A stretch of DNA of 64,000 bases from Aspidapion aeneum (taxonomy: Eukaryota; Arthropoda; Insecta; Coleoptera; Brentidae), in contig OY755042.1 of the NCBI GenBank assembly GCA_963576565.1, positions 96,714,185 to 96,778,184 of the forward strand. Reading direction: 5' to 3'. This document shows positions 23,536 through 34,872 of this stretch, in pieces. Made by a program: the position numbers and the translations under genes. The notes under the pieces were generated by a model. That model was not told where the DNA came from. It searched no databases and saw only the letters and a list, made by a program, of their open reading frames with translations. The stretch's first letter is position 1. Each line of letters begins with the position of its first letter.

Positions 23536-24180
23536 TACAGGGTGTTCCAACTAAAAGGTAACAGAGGTGTTTTTGGGTATTTTTCGTGCGAATTTGGAGA
23601 AACGCTCGAACACGTCGATTTTGTTTGCGAGGGGGACACTCTTTGGCTATCTTGAAATTTTTTTGGCTCGCACCATCTTTGAGGGGTATACTTTACCCCT
23701 TTATTTTGAATAGGGAAAGTGGGTCTACTACCTTGTTTTGAAGCTCTCTTGAATATCTTTATAAATTTATGTAAAAATTTTGAAAATCCATAGATTAGTT
23801 TTTGAGATATTTGCTTTTAAATTTTTAAATTTTACATGGAATGATAAAATAAAAATTAAATCCGAAAAATATAAAATTCTGATTAAATTTTTATTTTATC
23901 AGTCCATGTTAAATTTGAAAGTTTGAACGCAATTATCTCAAAAACTAATGGATAGATTTTTGAAACTTTTACATGCTATCACTATCACTAGACCCAGTTT
24001 CCCTATTTAAAATATAGGGGTAAAGTATACCCCTCGAAGATGGTGCGTGCTACAAAAACTTCAAGATAGCCAAAAAGTGTACCCCTCGTACACAAAATCG
24101 ACGTGTCCGAGCGTTTGTCCAAATTTGCACAAAAAATACTCAAAAAGACGTCTGTTACCTTTTAGTTGGGACACCCTGTA
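23536..24180. mobile_element. 645-bp MITE, TACAGGGTGTTCCAACTAAA ends (Tc1/mariner-like)
   Basis: Almost the whole element is one long inverted repeat: left TACAGGGTGTTCCAACTAAA, right TTTAGTTGGGACACCCTGTA. Deeper shared blocks are GGGGTATACTTTACCCCT and AAATCGACGTG. It starts and ends with TA. Related copies are at 39285-39625 and 46932-47515. The open frames on both strands (such as 23427-23655) are by-products of the palindrome. Confidence 0.8.
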
Positions 24181-24556
24181 TTGCACAAAAATTAAAGGAA
24201 ATATCAAAAAAATACTAATTTCTTGATACATAGCCTCCATTTTGTTTTTAAGTGACACCCGCTTAAAGTAAATTCATCAAAATTAATTTAATTTATCCTA
24301 AAACACGGAATTCATGTTTTTTCTCAAATTTGACAGCAGCCATCTTGGATTCTGAAGCGGGAAAATCGGGGATCCTCGAGTAAAAATTTAGTTTTGGGTG
24401 TTAGGTACCACCATGCACCTTTTTGCAGCTTTTTCTTAAAATACGCTACAAATTTACTCAACTATTTTTTATTTTTGTTGTTGTAATACATATTTATATA
24501 TGGTCTATACCCGAGGGGTTTAATTTTGGTAAAATTATTTAATAAATTATTTAATA

Positions 24557-24930
24557 AATACTTTTAAATACTTTTAAATACTTTTAAATACTTTTAAATA
24601 CTTTTAGATATTTCTAAATACAATTAAATACTTTGAAATACATTTAAATACTTTTAAATACTTTTAAATACATTTAAATACATTTAAATACCTTTAAATA
24701 CTTTTAAATACTTTTAAATACTTTTAAATACTTTTAAATACTTTTAAATACTTTTAAATACTTTTAAATACTTTTAAATACTTTTAAATACTTTTAAATA
24801 CTTTTAAATACTTTTAAATACTTTTAAATACTTTTAAATACTTCTAAATACTTTTAAATACTTTTAAATACTTAAATACATTTAAATACTATTAAATACA
24901 CTTAAATACAATTAAATACCTTTAAATCCC
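24557..24930 (+). repeat. 10-bp minisatellite (CTTTTAAATA)n
   Basis: About 37 units of CTTTTAAATA run head to tail. The middle is nearly perfect (24700-24840); variants such as CATTTAAATA and CTTAAATA lie at both edges, as expected if the array grows from its centre. TTTAAA in each unit is palindromic. Confidence 0.9.
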
Positions 24931-25003
24931 AAATAAATACAGTATTTAACTTAACTACTTAAATAGGTGTACAAATTTTTATGAGTCTATACCCTAATAA
25001 ACG

Positions 25004-25062
25004 GTTAGAGAGACTTACTAAGCAAAACGTCGTGTTTAAAATAAATAAAGACAATGGAAGTC
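25004..25062 (+). repeat. Penelope-like 3' tail fragment
   Basis: AAACGGTTAGAGAGACTTAC followed by AAAACGTCGTGTTTAAAATA matches, in reverse orientation, the segment at 11870-11925 beyond the Penelope-like ORF. The stem and GAAAC signature is weaker here (GCAAAACGT). Confidence 0.55.
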
Positions 25063-25559
25063 CAAAATTTTTGGTATCAAAATGTGATGGAGGTTGTATT
25101 TAAAAAAACACAAAAGTTACGAATTTTCTAATTTAGGTTCAGTTATGGCACAGTGTAGTACACTGTGGTTATGGTAACATCCGTTTCGCTAAACTAAAAA
25201 AATTAAAATAAGAAACAATATTACAATTTTTCTCACGATCAAACACTATGACACAGGTATATTTCTAGCAACGAAAAAAAAAATGTAAAAGGTTATCCGT
25301 TAGTATCATCTTCATTGCTCATAAAATAAAACAACAATTAAACATGCAGGACCTTCACCTTTACGAAAATATTACTGCAAAACCACGACTTCTTAGATAT
25401 AGAGAAAAGTCGATATAATATTTGTTATGTGTTGTACGCTTGGAGTAAAAATAATGCGCTAGGTTGCAGAGAACACGAATCAAATTTCATTAATCTTGGT
25501 TAAGTCATTCATAATTAGAAAAATATTGTGACACCTATAGACTTGGTTTTTCACCTTCC

Positions 25560-26014
25560 TAGCCCGCGCAGCAATGGCTAGAGAAGGTATTAGTTTAAAC
25601 GAAAAAAAAAAGCCGAAAATGTGTTATTTAGGTGTATTTTGACCTATCTTAGCTATATCGTCGTGATGTCAGTCTGTGTTTGTGTGTGTGTGTGTCTGTA
25701 TGTACATCTGTTCGTAACACGATAGCTCCTAAACCGCTAAACCGATATTCATAAAATTTTCAAGTAAAATAGTGTTCGACACTCTAATAAGCTAATTGGA
25801 TTTTTTTAACGGAGCACCGCATTAATATGCGGTTCTCAAAATATAATAGACTACATTTTGCTTAATAATTTGTGTTAAAGCAAAAACTTTGTAGGAGCTT
25901 TAGTTTCTGAGATATTTAAAAAAAAAACTGTTTTTAAGGCTAATATATCATGGCTTTACTTGAAGTGTGCTAATAGGCTAGCTAGGAAGGTATCAGATCC
26001 GTCATGGATCCATT
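25560..26014 (+). repeat. Helitron-like (HINE-type) fragment with GT/TCTG microsatellite
   Basis: A (GT)n and TCTG-type microsatellite (25670-25715) is followed by AACACGATAGCTCCTAAACC, GCTAAACCGATATTCATAAA and AAATAGTGTTCG. The end is TATCAGATCCGTCAT. The same order recurs at 35480-35870. A microsatellite next to an ACCGATTT core is seen again in the complete element at 62187. Confidence 0.6.
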
Positions 26015-26203
26015 TACAGTCGAACCTCTCTAACTCGAACCTCTATAACTCGAACCTCTCTATAACTCGAACCTTTTAAGTGGTCCCTGCACTTTTTATA
26101 TGAATTTTAACCTCTTTAACTCGAATTTCTATAACTCGAACTCTCCATAACTCGAACTGATTTGGTTGTCCCTTGAAGTTCGAGTTATAGAGGTTCGACT
26201 GTA
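26015..26203. mobile_element. 189-bp pogo-type MITE, copy 1
   Basis: TACAGTCGAACCTC ends are perfectly inverted at the right (GAGGTTCGACTGTA), with the TA target included. TATAACTCGAAC recurs several times inside at short spacing on both strands. Two more copies lie at 29053 and 29854. Confidence 0.85.
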
Positions 26204-26280
26204 TTTGAAGTCTGTAGTAAAATTTTTAATTATTAAATAAGTAAATATTTAAATAATTGTTGGAACCTTGGTTGGAACCC

Positions 26281-27288
26281 AAAATGGGGGGGGGGGGGGC
26301 AGAAATTTACACTGCATGAAAAAGGCGATAAAAAAACTTACCTATACCATTTTATTTTAGCATTTTAAAAACAAGCATCTACTTGCTGTAGTTTTTAGTT
26401 TATTTGTTTATAGACGAAATCCAATCGCCTTTCTTTTACATGCTCAAAGTGCTTATCGACAAGTTCATTAAAATTGTCCGTAGTCAAAAATTTTCTTTTA
26501 AGTGAACACATAGCTAAGGCGTTAAATCTTCTTTCACACATTCAACTGTTGTCATCGGCATTGTCAGAGAACATAATATGTTCTAAGCCTATAGGCACTA
26601 TTCAATTGACACCTAATCTCAGTCTTGCCTAGCATAGAAAATTCTATGTGGTTATTTAAATGAGTAACATTTACTTTGTGTCTTTTTAACTTTTCACTAA
26701 AGTGCTTGATATCACACATTCCTTTTGCCACCCACTCAGGATCACTCGTGGATTGTTCATAATAAGACAAAATAAAGCAAAAAAGCATTTCTTTTTCACA
26801 ACCGCATAACCGGTTTTCAGCATCGTGTTATTTTTTTATGAAATTTTCTATTACAAGTTTTCACCCCTCTGCATTACTTGCAATAAAATTTTGGTTAATT
26901 TTTACATCCGGTCTATGTGGCCCTAAAGATAGAACCGGCAACGCGTAGGAAATGCACCGAACGTTTTCGCACGATGAAGATGGCCTACGTCACCTAAAAA
27001 AAGATTCCTCCCGCTCCCGCGCTTAAACACCCACCCATACACCGGTAAAAAACGGGTGAAATTGAAATCTTGTCCCTCTCGGTGCTGCCGGCTTGTAATT
27101 ATTTACGCTAAAAAAAGTTTACTTAATTAATCGGCCTTTGTTAACCACAGAATAAAAAAAAGAACTGGACATGTCGTTAGAGAAGAATTAACTTTTTTTA
27201 AATAAACCAATTAAAAATACTGTTTGTTGTCTAGTTTTGGGACGGCATGGCACTGCCCCGTTACCCTCGCTGTAGTAGTCGCCGCTGC
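26281..27288 (-). mobile_element. Internally deleted hAT element (ZMYM1/TTF-finger type), copy 2
   Basis: The right end is a damaged CAGCCGCCACT terminus near 27288. The left end has a G run followed by AGAAATTTACA, as in the copy at 33724-34872. It keeps sequence from both transposase ends on the minus strand: an N-terminal zinc-finger region (26564-26900) and, at 26400-26530, a hAT C-terminal piece reading RRFNALAMCSLKRKF and FNELVDKHFEHVKERRLDF. The catalytic middle is missing, so this is a non-autonomous deletion derivative. Confidence 0.75.
26564..26788 (-). pseudogene. hAT transposase fragment (TTF finger to MLGKTEIRCQL)
   Basis: This 74-codon frame starts LFCFILSYYEQSTSDPEW and contains HFSEKLKRHKVNVTHLNNH and FSMLGKTEIRCQL. 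It is the segment just after the zinc-finger start seen at 189-461, so the two ORFs are adjacent pieces of one ancestral protein. It ends at a stop after RTYYVL. Confidence 0.7.
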
Positions 27289-27561
27289 TTGTAAGTTTAA
27301 TATACTTTATTAAGACAAGTTATTTTTATCATCAATGTAAAATGCACATTGGACAAGGATGCATGGAACATGCATTAGTCCTTCCAACGCACATAGGAGT
27401 ACCTATTTGTATCTTAAAACGGAAAAAAATTATTTGTAGTTTTTGTTGGCAAATTTTTTGAATAAATTAAAAAAGTCATGACCAAACGGAGGAGGTCATT
27501 TGCTCTTAGAATAACAATATAAAAATATTATAATCCGTCCGATAATTGATCATTTTTAAGT

Positions 27562-27566
<5 letters not shown>

Positions 27567-27609
<43 letters not shown>
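27567..27609. repeat. (TA)n microsatellite
   Basis: About 21 uninterrupted TA units. The open frame over it (YIYIYI) is not a gene. Confidence 0.95.
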
Positions 27610-27611
<2 letters not shown>

Positions 27612-27689
27612 CATATTGTCATAAATAAGCAAAAAAAAAATAATTTTAGTATACTTAAGTGGGACAAACGTTTTCATAAGCTAATACTT

Positions 27690-27935
27690 AGTATAGCTTT
27701 AATAGTGTCAGGCAGTATTTTGACAGTTTTACATTGGAATATGACAGCTGATCTTTCAATATAAAACCTTACCGGAATAGATATTGCCGTCTTTAATTAA
27801 ATATAAATAAACCATTTATTTTTAAATTCGACTTGGTTAGGCCAATTTTGAAAGATCAGCTGTCAGCCTGAAATGTCAATCTGTTAATATACTATCTTAC
27901 ACTATTATTGCCTGGCTTTATTCCAATAAGTCCCC
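27690..27935. repeat. Fragment of the 56993-57272 MITE family
   Basis: ATGACAGCTGATCTTTCAAT and, further right, GATCAGCTGTCAG with TTTATTCCAATAAGTCCCCA match the complete copy at 56993. The left inverted end is not preserved. Confidence 0.55.
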
Positions 27936-28189
27936 AATATGTCTATTTTTCAATTAATTTCAATGTTTTATCAGTTTTATTATTTTGCGGCCGACTTTAC
28001 ATTATATAACATTAGTATAAAATAGAAGAATTTATCTAACATTTCATGAAATAAACATTTTAATAAGAAATTTTAAATACCTATAGGATTGTATTGCGTT
28101 GTAATGTAGAGAAACTTCCCATGATGCTCTTTTTCAAATGACAAAATGACAAATAGTATGTATATTATATACCAAGGGATAAAAGTGGC

Positions 28190-28290
28190 AGTTTTTATCC
28201 CGACGCAAAAAAATTGTATAACAATTTGTCAAGGGATGAAAAGATACTTTTATCACGAAGTTTATATGCTTTTTTTCGCCGCAATTTTGA
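28190..28290 (+). repeat. Short interspersed repeat shared with 33125-33250
   Basis: ACAATTTGTC, then ATAAAAGTG/GATAAAAAG and ATCACGA(A/G)GTTTATA recur in the same order at both places. The boundaries and the class are unknown. Confidence 0.4.
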
Positions 28291-28964
28291 ATTAATTTTT
28301 TTTTGTTTTGTTGGTGTCTTTAGGTTTTAAAGTTTTTTTGATATCGGAAAATAAAAAGTATCCTTTTGTCCCTAAAAATCTGAATGAAAAGAAGAACTTT
28401 ATATAACAAAAGTGCAAAAAATACGTTTAAAGCCATTGGTGGTGGACAGATTAAAATTTTTACGAATTTAAACAAAAACTTCACAATAAATATCAAAGTT
28501 GTGTTTCTTTTTCTTTAATAGAGAAAATTTATATTTTTCTTGGTTTAAGGCTAATTTGATTTTTTGAATTTTTGATTGGAAAGGTATAATGATTTCTGTT
28601 CTCTGGTAAGAATTCCTTCAAAATCGGCAGCTTATAAAAAAAACGGTCATCACAAACCATGATTCACCATAAAATATCTCTTATTATGTTAATAATCATT
28701 TTATAGTAATAAACGATTACCGTGTAATGGTAATACAAAGCCTGGGGCTCATTCTATTGAGATTAAGCATAAATAACTTAGCTGTCCATAGAAGATGCCA
28801 CAAACATAGTGAAAGTAGGTACGTACTTACTTGTAAGGTCACAGGTTTTACAATGCACCTTGTAGAATTATAAGGTATCTAGAAGCTAAAACAGTAAATA
28901 AATTCATCACAAACATGCAATAATTTAACACTTTAAGACCTATGTGTATATAAATCAAACAAGT

Positions 28965-29045
28965 TCAGTCGTTCTCCACTACTTTAATTTTTTTACAACT
29001 ACATGTTTCGAGAGCATAAGCTCTCATCTTCAGGTTGTACACTGA
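28965..29045 (-). ncRNA. Penelope-type terminal-repeat fragment with hammerhead-like fold
   Basis: The minus strand reads CCTGAAGATGAGAGC, a short loop, then GCTCTCGAAACATGT. The stem GAGAGC/GCTCTC followed by GAAAC, with an upstream CTGA, resembles hammerhead stem II and its core, although the CUGANGA box has extra bases. An AAATTAAAGTAGTGG tail follows, as in Penelope terminal repeats. No RT is attached, so it is an isolated fragment. Confidence 0.45.
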
Positions 29046-29052
29046 AATAAAA

Positions 29053-29241
29053 TACAGTCGAACCTCTCTAACTCGAACCTCTATAACTCGAACCCCTCTA
29101 TAACTCGAACCTTTTAAGCGGTCCCTGCACTTTTTACATGTATTTTAACCTATGTAACTCGAGTTTCTATAACTCGAACTCTCCATAACTCGAACTGTTT
29201 TGGTTGTCCCTTCAGGTTCGAGTTATAGAGGTTCGACTGTA
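29053..29241. mobile_element. 189-bp pogo-type MITE, copy 2
   Basis: It has the same TACAGTCGAACCTC ends and the same length as copies 1 and 3. It differs from copy 3 at only about one position over its length, so copies 2 and 3 are recent. Confidence 0.85.
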
Positions 29242-29389
29242 GGTGAAATAAATGCCTGGTTCCTACAATTATTTATAATATAAGAATAACCCAAACTTAA
29301 GACCTAAAAGAATGAACCCTACCTTGATGGAGTTATTCCATCGCCATTGCCTACATTTTGTAGGCTCAAAAAGTTTTACAGCAGCATGT

Positions 29390-29460
29390 GCAATGAAGCA
29401 GTACAATGTATTACAGCAGCATGTGCAAAGAAGCAGCACAACCAATTACAGCAACATGCG
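29390..29460 (+). repeat. Short tandem repeat CAGCAGCATGTGCAA(A/T)GAAGCAG
   Basis: Two and a half units of about 43 bp (ACAGCAGCATGTGCAA...) start at about 29371. No coding frame persists. Confidence 0.5.
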
Positions 29461-29853
29461 TAAGGTAATTGAACAGCTAGTGGGGGACTGAAAATAAAGA
29501 GAAAGCAATCAAACAACTGTCCATAAATGTCAAAGGTTTATCCCTCCAAAAGAACTCATTCTCCTCCCATAGAATGAAAGTTTGATTCACCCCCCTTTTT
29601 TTCTCTTTCAGTGTGTATATATTTAATATAAAAAAAAATTCCGCCTGTGCCCATGTGTATATTTTTAATACACAACATTTTATATTAATTTTATATTAGG
29701 CGAAACAACGTTGGCGAATCACATAAATTTTAATGTTTACAAGTACCTATAGGTACTACAACAACTACTTATCAAAAATATTTTAATTTATTTTTAACAA
29801 TAAATCTTCGAAATAATATATCCAGACCCGGGTAAAGTTTTATCAAAAGTATA

Positions 29854-30042
29854 TACAGTCGAACCTCTCTAACTCGAACCTCTATAACTCGAACCCCTCT
29901 ATAACTCGAATCTTTTAAGCGGTCCCTGCACTTTTTACATGTATTTTAACCTATGTAACTCGAGTTTCTATAACTCGAACTCTCCATAACTCGAACTGTT
30001 TTGGTTGTCCCTTCAGGTTCGAGTTATAGAGGTTCGACTGTA
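29854..30042. mobile_element. 189-bp pogo-type MITE, copy 3
   Basis: TACAGTCGAACCTC and its inverse bound the element with a TA target. It lies about 600 bp from copy 2 in the same orientation. Confidence 0.85.
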
Positions 30043-30047
30043 TTAAT

Positions 30048-31090
30048 ACCGGGTGGGCCAAAAAAAACCGATCAATTTTTTTTATTATAACTTTTGAACT
30101 ATACCATCGACTTTAATGGGACATACTGCACTTGGCAGATAATTACCCAGAGTTTTGACTAAATATACTTTTTTGTCCGCCATCTCAAAATCCAAGATGG
30201 CGGACGAAGTTATATTGATTTCTTCAAAGATGCTCGTTTATTCTTGTGTTGCGAACCTGTTTTAATTATTTTTCTAAATCAGTGAAAAAGCTGCGTTCTT
30301 CCCACATACAACAAAGTACAAATCAGCAAAATCGGTTCGATGGTTCTAAACAAAATACTTTTGTTTCAACCATTGTTTTGAATATTATGCGATTGCCTTG
30401 CCAATCATGTATGCATTTACTTCCTTATAAATTTCTTAAGTTTGAACTAATTTTGATGAAAAAAAAACATCCTAGTAAGAATTGATTGCTTTTTAAAGAT
30501 CATGAACAAAATTTATCGCAATCTTAAAATTTACGATGGCGAACAGAATCAAACCTGATTTTTCAAAATCGGTGTAGATGTTCTTAAAAAACCTAATTTT
30601 GTTTCAGCCATTGTTTTAATCCTGTCTGCATTCATTTTCTTATAAACTCATTACTACTGAACCGATCTTGGTGAAATAAAAAAAAATGGTGAGAATTTAT
30701 TGTTTTTTAAAGATTGTGTTCGAAATTTGCGGCCATCTTAAAAGTTAAGATGTCAACAGAATCATACCCTTGAAAGAAGCACGTTTATTCTTATTTTCCG
30801 AAAATGTTTTAGTTTTTTTTTTAATTTATAGAAAAGCACTACTTTTTTCCCGCTTAACAAAGTATAAAGTAATAAAATCGGTAATGTGGTTCTCACAAAA
30901 TCTGATTTTGTTTTAACCATTGTTTTACAAATTATACGATTGCATTTTCAATCCTGTCTGCATCCAGTTCTTTATAAGTTCATTATTACTAAACCGATTC
31001 TAGTGAAATAAAAAACATGACATGGTGCAAACTGATTGATCTTTTAAGATTTAAAAATCAAAATTACTTCATAAAAATAAGCAGTTAAAG
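30048..31090 (+). repeat. Interspersed repeat starting GGGTGGGCCAAAAAAAAC (partner 63385-64000)
   Basis: Blocks shared with 63385 onward include TTTTTTTTATTATAACTTTT, CCGCCATCTCAAAATCCAAG, ATGGCGGACGAA and the GAACCGAT...GAAATAAA core. Within this copy a unit of about 300 bp containing GTTTATTCTT and TTCTTATAAA(C/T)T recurs about three times. It has no coding capacity; the frame at 30246-30485 is not kept in the partner. Confidence 0.65.
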
Positions 31091-31661
31091 ACAACAAAAT
31101 AAAAAAATTTGTTCAAAATCCAAAATGACGGCGAAATGTTTTGCGTCATAACTAGAAAACCATTCATCTGACAAAAAAAAAATATACAAGAGCTTTTTTG
31201 TCGGAAATTTTATTGTCTAACTTTTGTATAAAACTTTTTTTTTATAATACTTAGAGTAACCAAGTAACTTAAAAAAACCCTTTTTGTGCAAACTAAATCG
31301 AAGATGGTGAGGGAAGCCGCCACCTCCAAAGTCGAAAACTCAAATTTCTTTCTAGGACTCCATTGTCAACAACATAATAATATGTCAAAATCGCGACTAC
31401 ACCACCTTCTTCAAGCTGAAACAAGGCCGACAAAAAAATACAGGCCACGACCCTAAAAAAATCAGCTGTTCTCCGGGGGCTGACCTTTACATTGGGTCTT
31501 ATGGGAGGTCAGAGGTTTTTTTATGATATTTTCAAAATGGCACTACAGATTTTCCCGAAATTTCAGTGAAATATTCTCAGACACCATCCTCGTATTCCAC
31601 CAAACTTTTGTAAGGATGCAAGATGATTAAAAGGTTAGAATCTTCAAAATTTAGCATTTCT
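31091..31661. other. No gene seen
   Basis: AT-rich DNA with no supported feature. GCCGCCACCTCC and GACCTTTACATTGGG stretches are not in recognisable coding context. Confidence 0.4.
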
Positions 31662-31852
31662 CAGTGGCGCACCCAGGAATGTGTCTTAGAGGGGGCCCGA
31701 GGCCTCTTGGGGGGGGGGGGGTCCAAAGCCTCATGATGTCAAATTTTAAGCTATTTTTGTGTTTTATCTTGAAATATGTTGAAAATATGTAAAAAAATCT
31801 AAGCCTTGGGAGGGGGCCGGGCCCCGCCCCCCCCCCCCCTGAATGCGCCCAT
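31662..31852. mobile_element. 191-bp hAT MITE (CAGTGGCGCACCC family) with 8-bp TSD
   Basis: The ends are CAGTGGCGCACCCAGGAATG and CTGAATGCGCCCAT, with GCATTTCT on both sides (31654-31661, 31853-31860). The interior is G-run, CCTCATGATGTCAAATTT, AT-rich, C-run. Other copies or pieces lie at 8325, 20505, 45048, 53440 and 57317. The G and C runs vary in length between copies. Confidence 0.85.
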
Positions 31853-32229
31853 GCATTTCTTATTTTGAGATCAAATTACCCGCCATGTACCGCATGCCAA
31901 CTGTTATATTTGACATCTGTGCTTGTCACATTTTCTTCTATTTTAAATTTAATTTTAGTGTGAGCTAATGAAGCGGCTCTGAAATATTAAGGATTACCAT
32001 ACATTAAAAAAAAATTGTTCTGCAAGAATATAGTAAAAACAATTCCAAAACCGGCTTTATTTAAAAAAAAATGAAATATTCATGAACCGTCATTCCAACT
32101 TCAATATTTTAAAGACAATCAGCTGTGCCGTGACGTGACCATCAAAAAAAATCAGCCCCAGATGTGACGTCAACAAAGTGGAGGATCGTGGCCCGTCCGT
32201 TTTGATAGCCCTGGCTGAAATTCAATAAT

Positions 32230-32340
32230 GACTGGACTATACTCCATATCATAATTTTTGAGATAACTTTTTGACACTCAGCTGTTTACCATAACAAATA
32301 GCATAGGCCAAAAATAATGATATGAACTGTATAGTTTCAA
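32230..32340 (+). repeat. Fragment of the 56752-56900 MITE family
   Basis: ATAATTTTTGAGATAACTTT and AGCTGTTTACCATAACAAAT, followed by AGGCCAAAAATAATGATAT, match the inverse of 56752-56900. Confidence 0.55.
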
Positions 32341-32936
32341 AACGATACGTCTCGCGTCGTGGTCATAGTTTCCTTGTGCGCAGAAGAGCTTTTTTCCATT
32401 CTATAATTCTATGTGAAATACTTTTTCTTAGGCTTCAACTTTAAAGAGCTATTTTATTCCCATGTGAATACCGACTTGATCAAACCGAATTTCGTCTCAA
32501 AAGCGGATGTAAAATTTTTGCAAGCTCATGCGATTTATAGAAGTTTTTTTTTGGGAGCAAAAAAAGAAACATTGTATTATTTAGTATAGACAAAATGCAA
32601 TTAGGTATAGGTAATTGTGTTTTATTAAAGTAAAATAATTTCAGTAGAGTGAATAGAGAAACAATCCAAAAAGATGAAGAATTGCAGGAAATAAACATTA
32701 ACACACTTAATATAAGAAAACTCAAAAAATTATATAGATAGAATAACCTAAATATATATTTCTACAAAACATAATGAAGGACAAGAACTGCAAGTACTAT
32801 AGTGCTTATGGCCATGATGATATCTAACCTGCGGTAGCAGATGGAAACCATCAGGAACAACTACTACGAGGGTTGTTGCTAAAACAGCAATAAAACCCTT
32901 TATTAGAATTTGTTTGAGCTTAAATAGTATAATATA

Positions 32937-33121
32937 TACAGTGAATATAACGTTATAACGACATTGAACCGGTTAATTTCGGTCGTTAAAACCGAGCGTC
33001 GTTATAGAGAAAAAAGTTAACAAAATGGGTTATATATAGAACTTGTTCGGGACCTTAATATGTCGTCGCTATAACCGATATGTCGTATTATCCGATGTCG
33101 TTATAAGCGATATTAATTGTA
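32937..33121. mobile_element. 185-bp pogo-type MITE, second family
   Basis: The ends TACAGTGAATATAACG and CGATATTAATTGTA are imperfectly inverted. TTATAACGACAT and variants recur inside at both ends in opposite orientation. Length and inner layout parallel the 189-bp TACAGTCGAACC family, but the sequence is different. Confidence 0.7.
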
Positions 33122-33723
33122 CAACGGGATAAAAATGAAGACTCTTTTATTTTTAGGGAAAAGTTTGGAGGGCGAGAGTAGCGAGGGATACAATTTGTCG
33201 ACTGATAAAAAGATTTATATCACGAGGTTTATACACCATTTTTAGCACTTTTGTACGCTTTCCGAGGTTTTTTTTTGAGGTTTCCCGGTTTTTAGCGATA
33301 TTTACTTTTTGTGCCTAATTTTTTACTTTTCATCTCTGACCCCTAACTTGTCAACCCAAAAATAAGGGATAAAAAGTGCACTTTTTATCCATAAAGTGTG
33401 TAGAGATAAAGAATACAGAGTAAAAATATTGAGCTAGGACTTGAGAAAAACCTGTAAAAAAAAGAAGAAAACAAGTACGCAGTGAAGCATGCTGCATGTG
33501 ACCTTTCCTGCACGCATCACGGATCTATCCTTTTACCTTCTATAAAAAAATAATTAGAATAAAAATAATAGGTCATAAACAGAATGTACTTATGAGTAAC
33601 ATCCGTGTATTGTTGTGTATCCTCCATAAGAATGTAATAGGACGAAAAAAGTAAATGCAGATCTAAAATCAGTTATTAATTATACCAACAAATAAAAGTT
33701 TGCTTCTTTCTATTTATACTACT

Positions 33724-34872
33724 AGCCGGAGGCGGCTGCTACAGGGGGGGGGGGGCAACGGGGCAGTGCCCTCCCAAAACTAGACAGTATTTTTAATTGA
33801 TTTATTTTAAAAAAAGCTAAATCTTTCCTTTCGATATGTCTAGTTCTTTTCTTAAGTCTGTGGTTAGCAAAAGACGAATAATTGGATGAACTATTTGAGC
33901 GTAAATAATTACAAGCCGGCAGCACCGCGCGGGAAAAGATTTCAATTTCGCCCGTTTTTCAGAGGTGTATGGGTGGCTGTTCTCGCGCGGGGGCGAGAGG
34001 AATGTTTGTTTTAGTTGACGTCAGCCATATTCATCGTGCTATAACGTTCGTCGCCCTTCCTACATGTTGCCGATTCTATCCTTAGTGAAGAGGTATGAGT
34101 TTGGTTTGATTTGGGGTAGGTCAGCCTTGCCGGTCGCGTGTCATTGTTTGTTTTTGTTATCGTTTGTTTATACAATTGAAATAAATACCGTCGATTACAT
34201 AACTAACTGTGCAAATTTAACTACGTTGACATATGAACTTCGATTACAAATAAAATTTCTAGGGCCACATAGACCGGACCTAAAATTAACCAAAATTTTA
34301 GTGCAAGTAATAAAAAATTATACGATGCTGAAAACTATGCGGTTGTGAAAAACGAAATGCTTTTTTTTGCTTTATTTGTCTTACTATGAACAATCCACAA
34401 AGTGATCCTGCTTGGGTGGCAAAGGGAATGTGTGATATCATACACTTGAGTGAAAAGTTAAAGACAAAGTAAGTGCTACTTATTTAAAGAACCACATAGA
34501 ATTTTCTATGCTCGGCAAGACTGATATTAGGTGCCAATTGAATAGTGCCTACAGGCAAAACATTACCGAACATAATGAAAACGTGGCAAAAAATAGACAT
34601 ATACTTAGAAGGTTAATAGACTGTTTAAAATTCTGTGGGATTTTTGAGGTTGCTCTGATGATTAGTCTGTAACTGGTGCTAATCCGAGCACTTTGCGCAT
34701 GTAAAAGAAGGGCGAATAGACTTTATCTATAAACAAATAAACTAAAAACTACACCAAGTAGTGTAGCTGCTTGTTTGTAATGCATAAAATTGTTTAGGTA
34801 AGTTTTTTTATCTCCTTTTCCATGGAATATAAATTTCTGGCCCCCAATTTATAACGTCATCAGCCGCCACTG
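33724..34872 (+). mobile_element. Internally deleted hAT element (ZMYM1/TTF-finger type), copy 3
   Basis: The left end is GGCGGCTGCTACAGGGGGG; the right end is CATCAGCCGCCACTG. On the plus strand it carries the N-terminal frame at 34064-34348, then NPQSDPAWVAKGM-like and MLGKTDIRC segments in shifted frames up to about 34650. A C-terminal piece follows next to the right end. The catalytic core is deleted. This is the copy with the clearest pair of termini. Confidence 0.75.
34064..34348 (+). pseudogene. hAT transposase N-terminal remnant
   Basis: The frame contains TLTYELRLQIKFLGPHRPDL, the same block as at 189-461 and 37879-38133, and ends before the zinc-finger cysteines. It lies about 340 bp inside the left terminus of the element, the expected place for the start of the transposase. 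Confidence 0.7.

Noticed and set aside
23427..24258. Paired open frames on both strands with similar sequence
   Set aside because: They result from the long inverted repeat of the 23536-24180 MITE.
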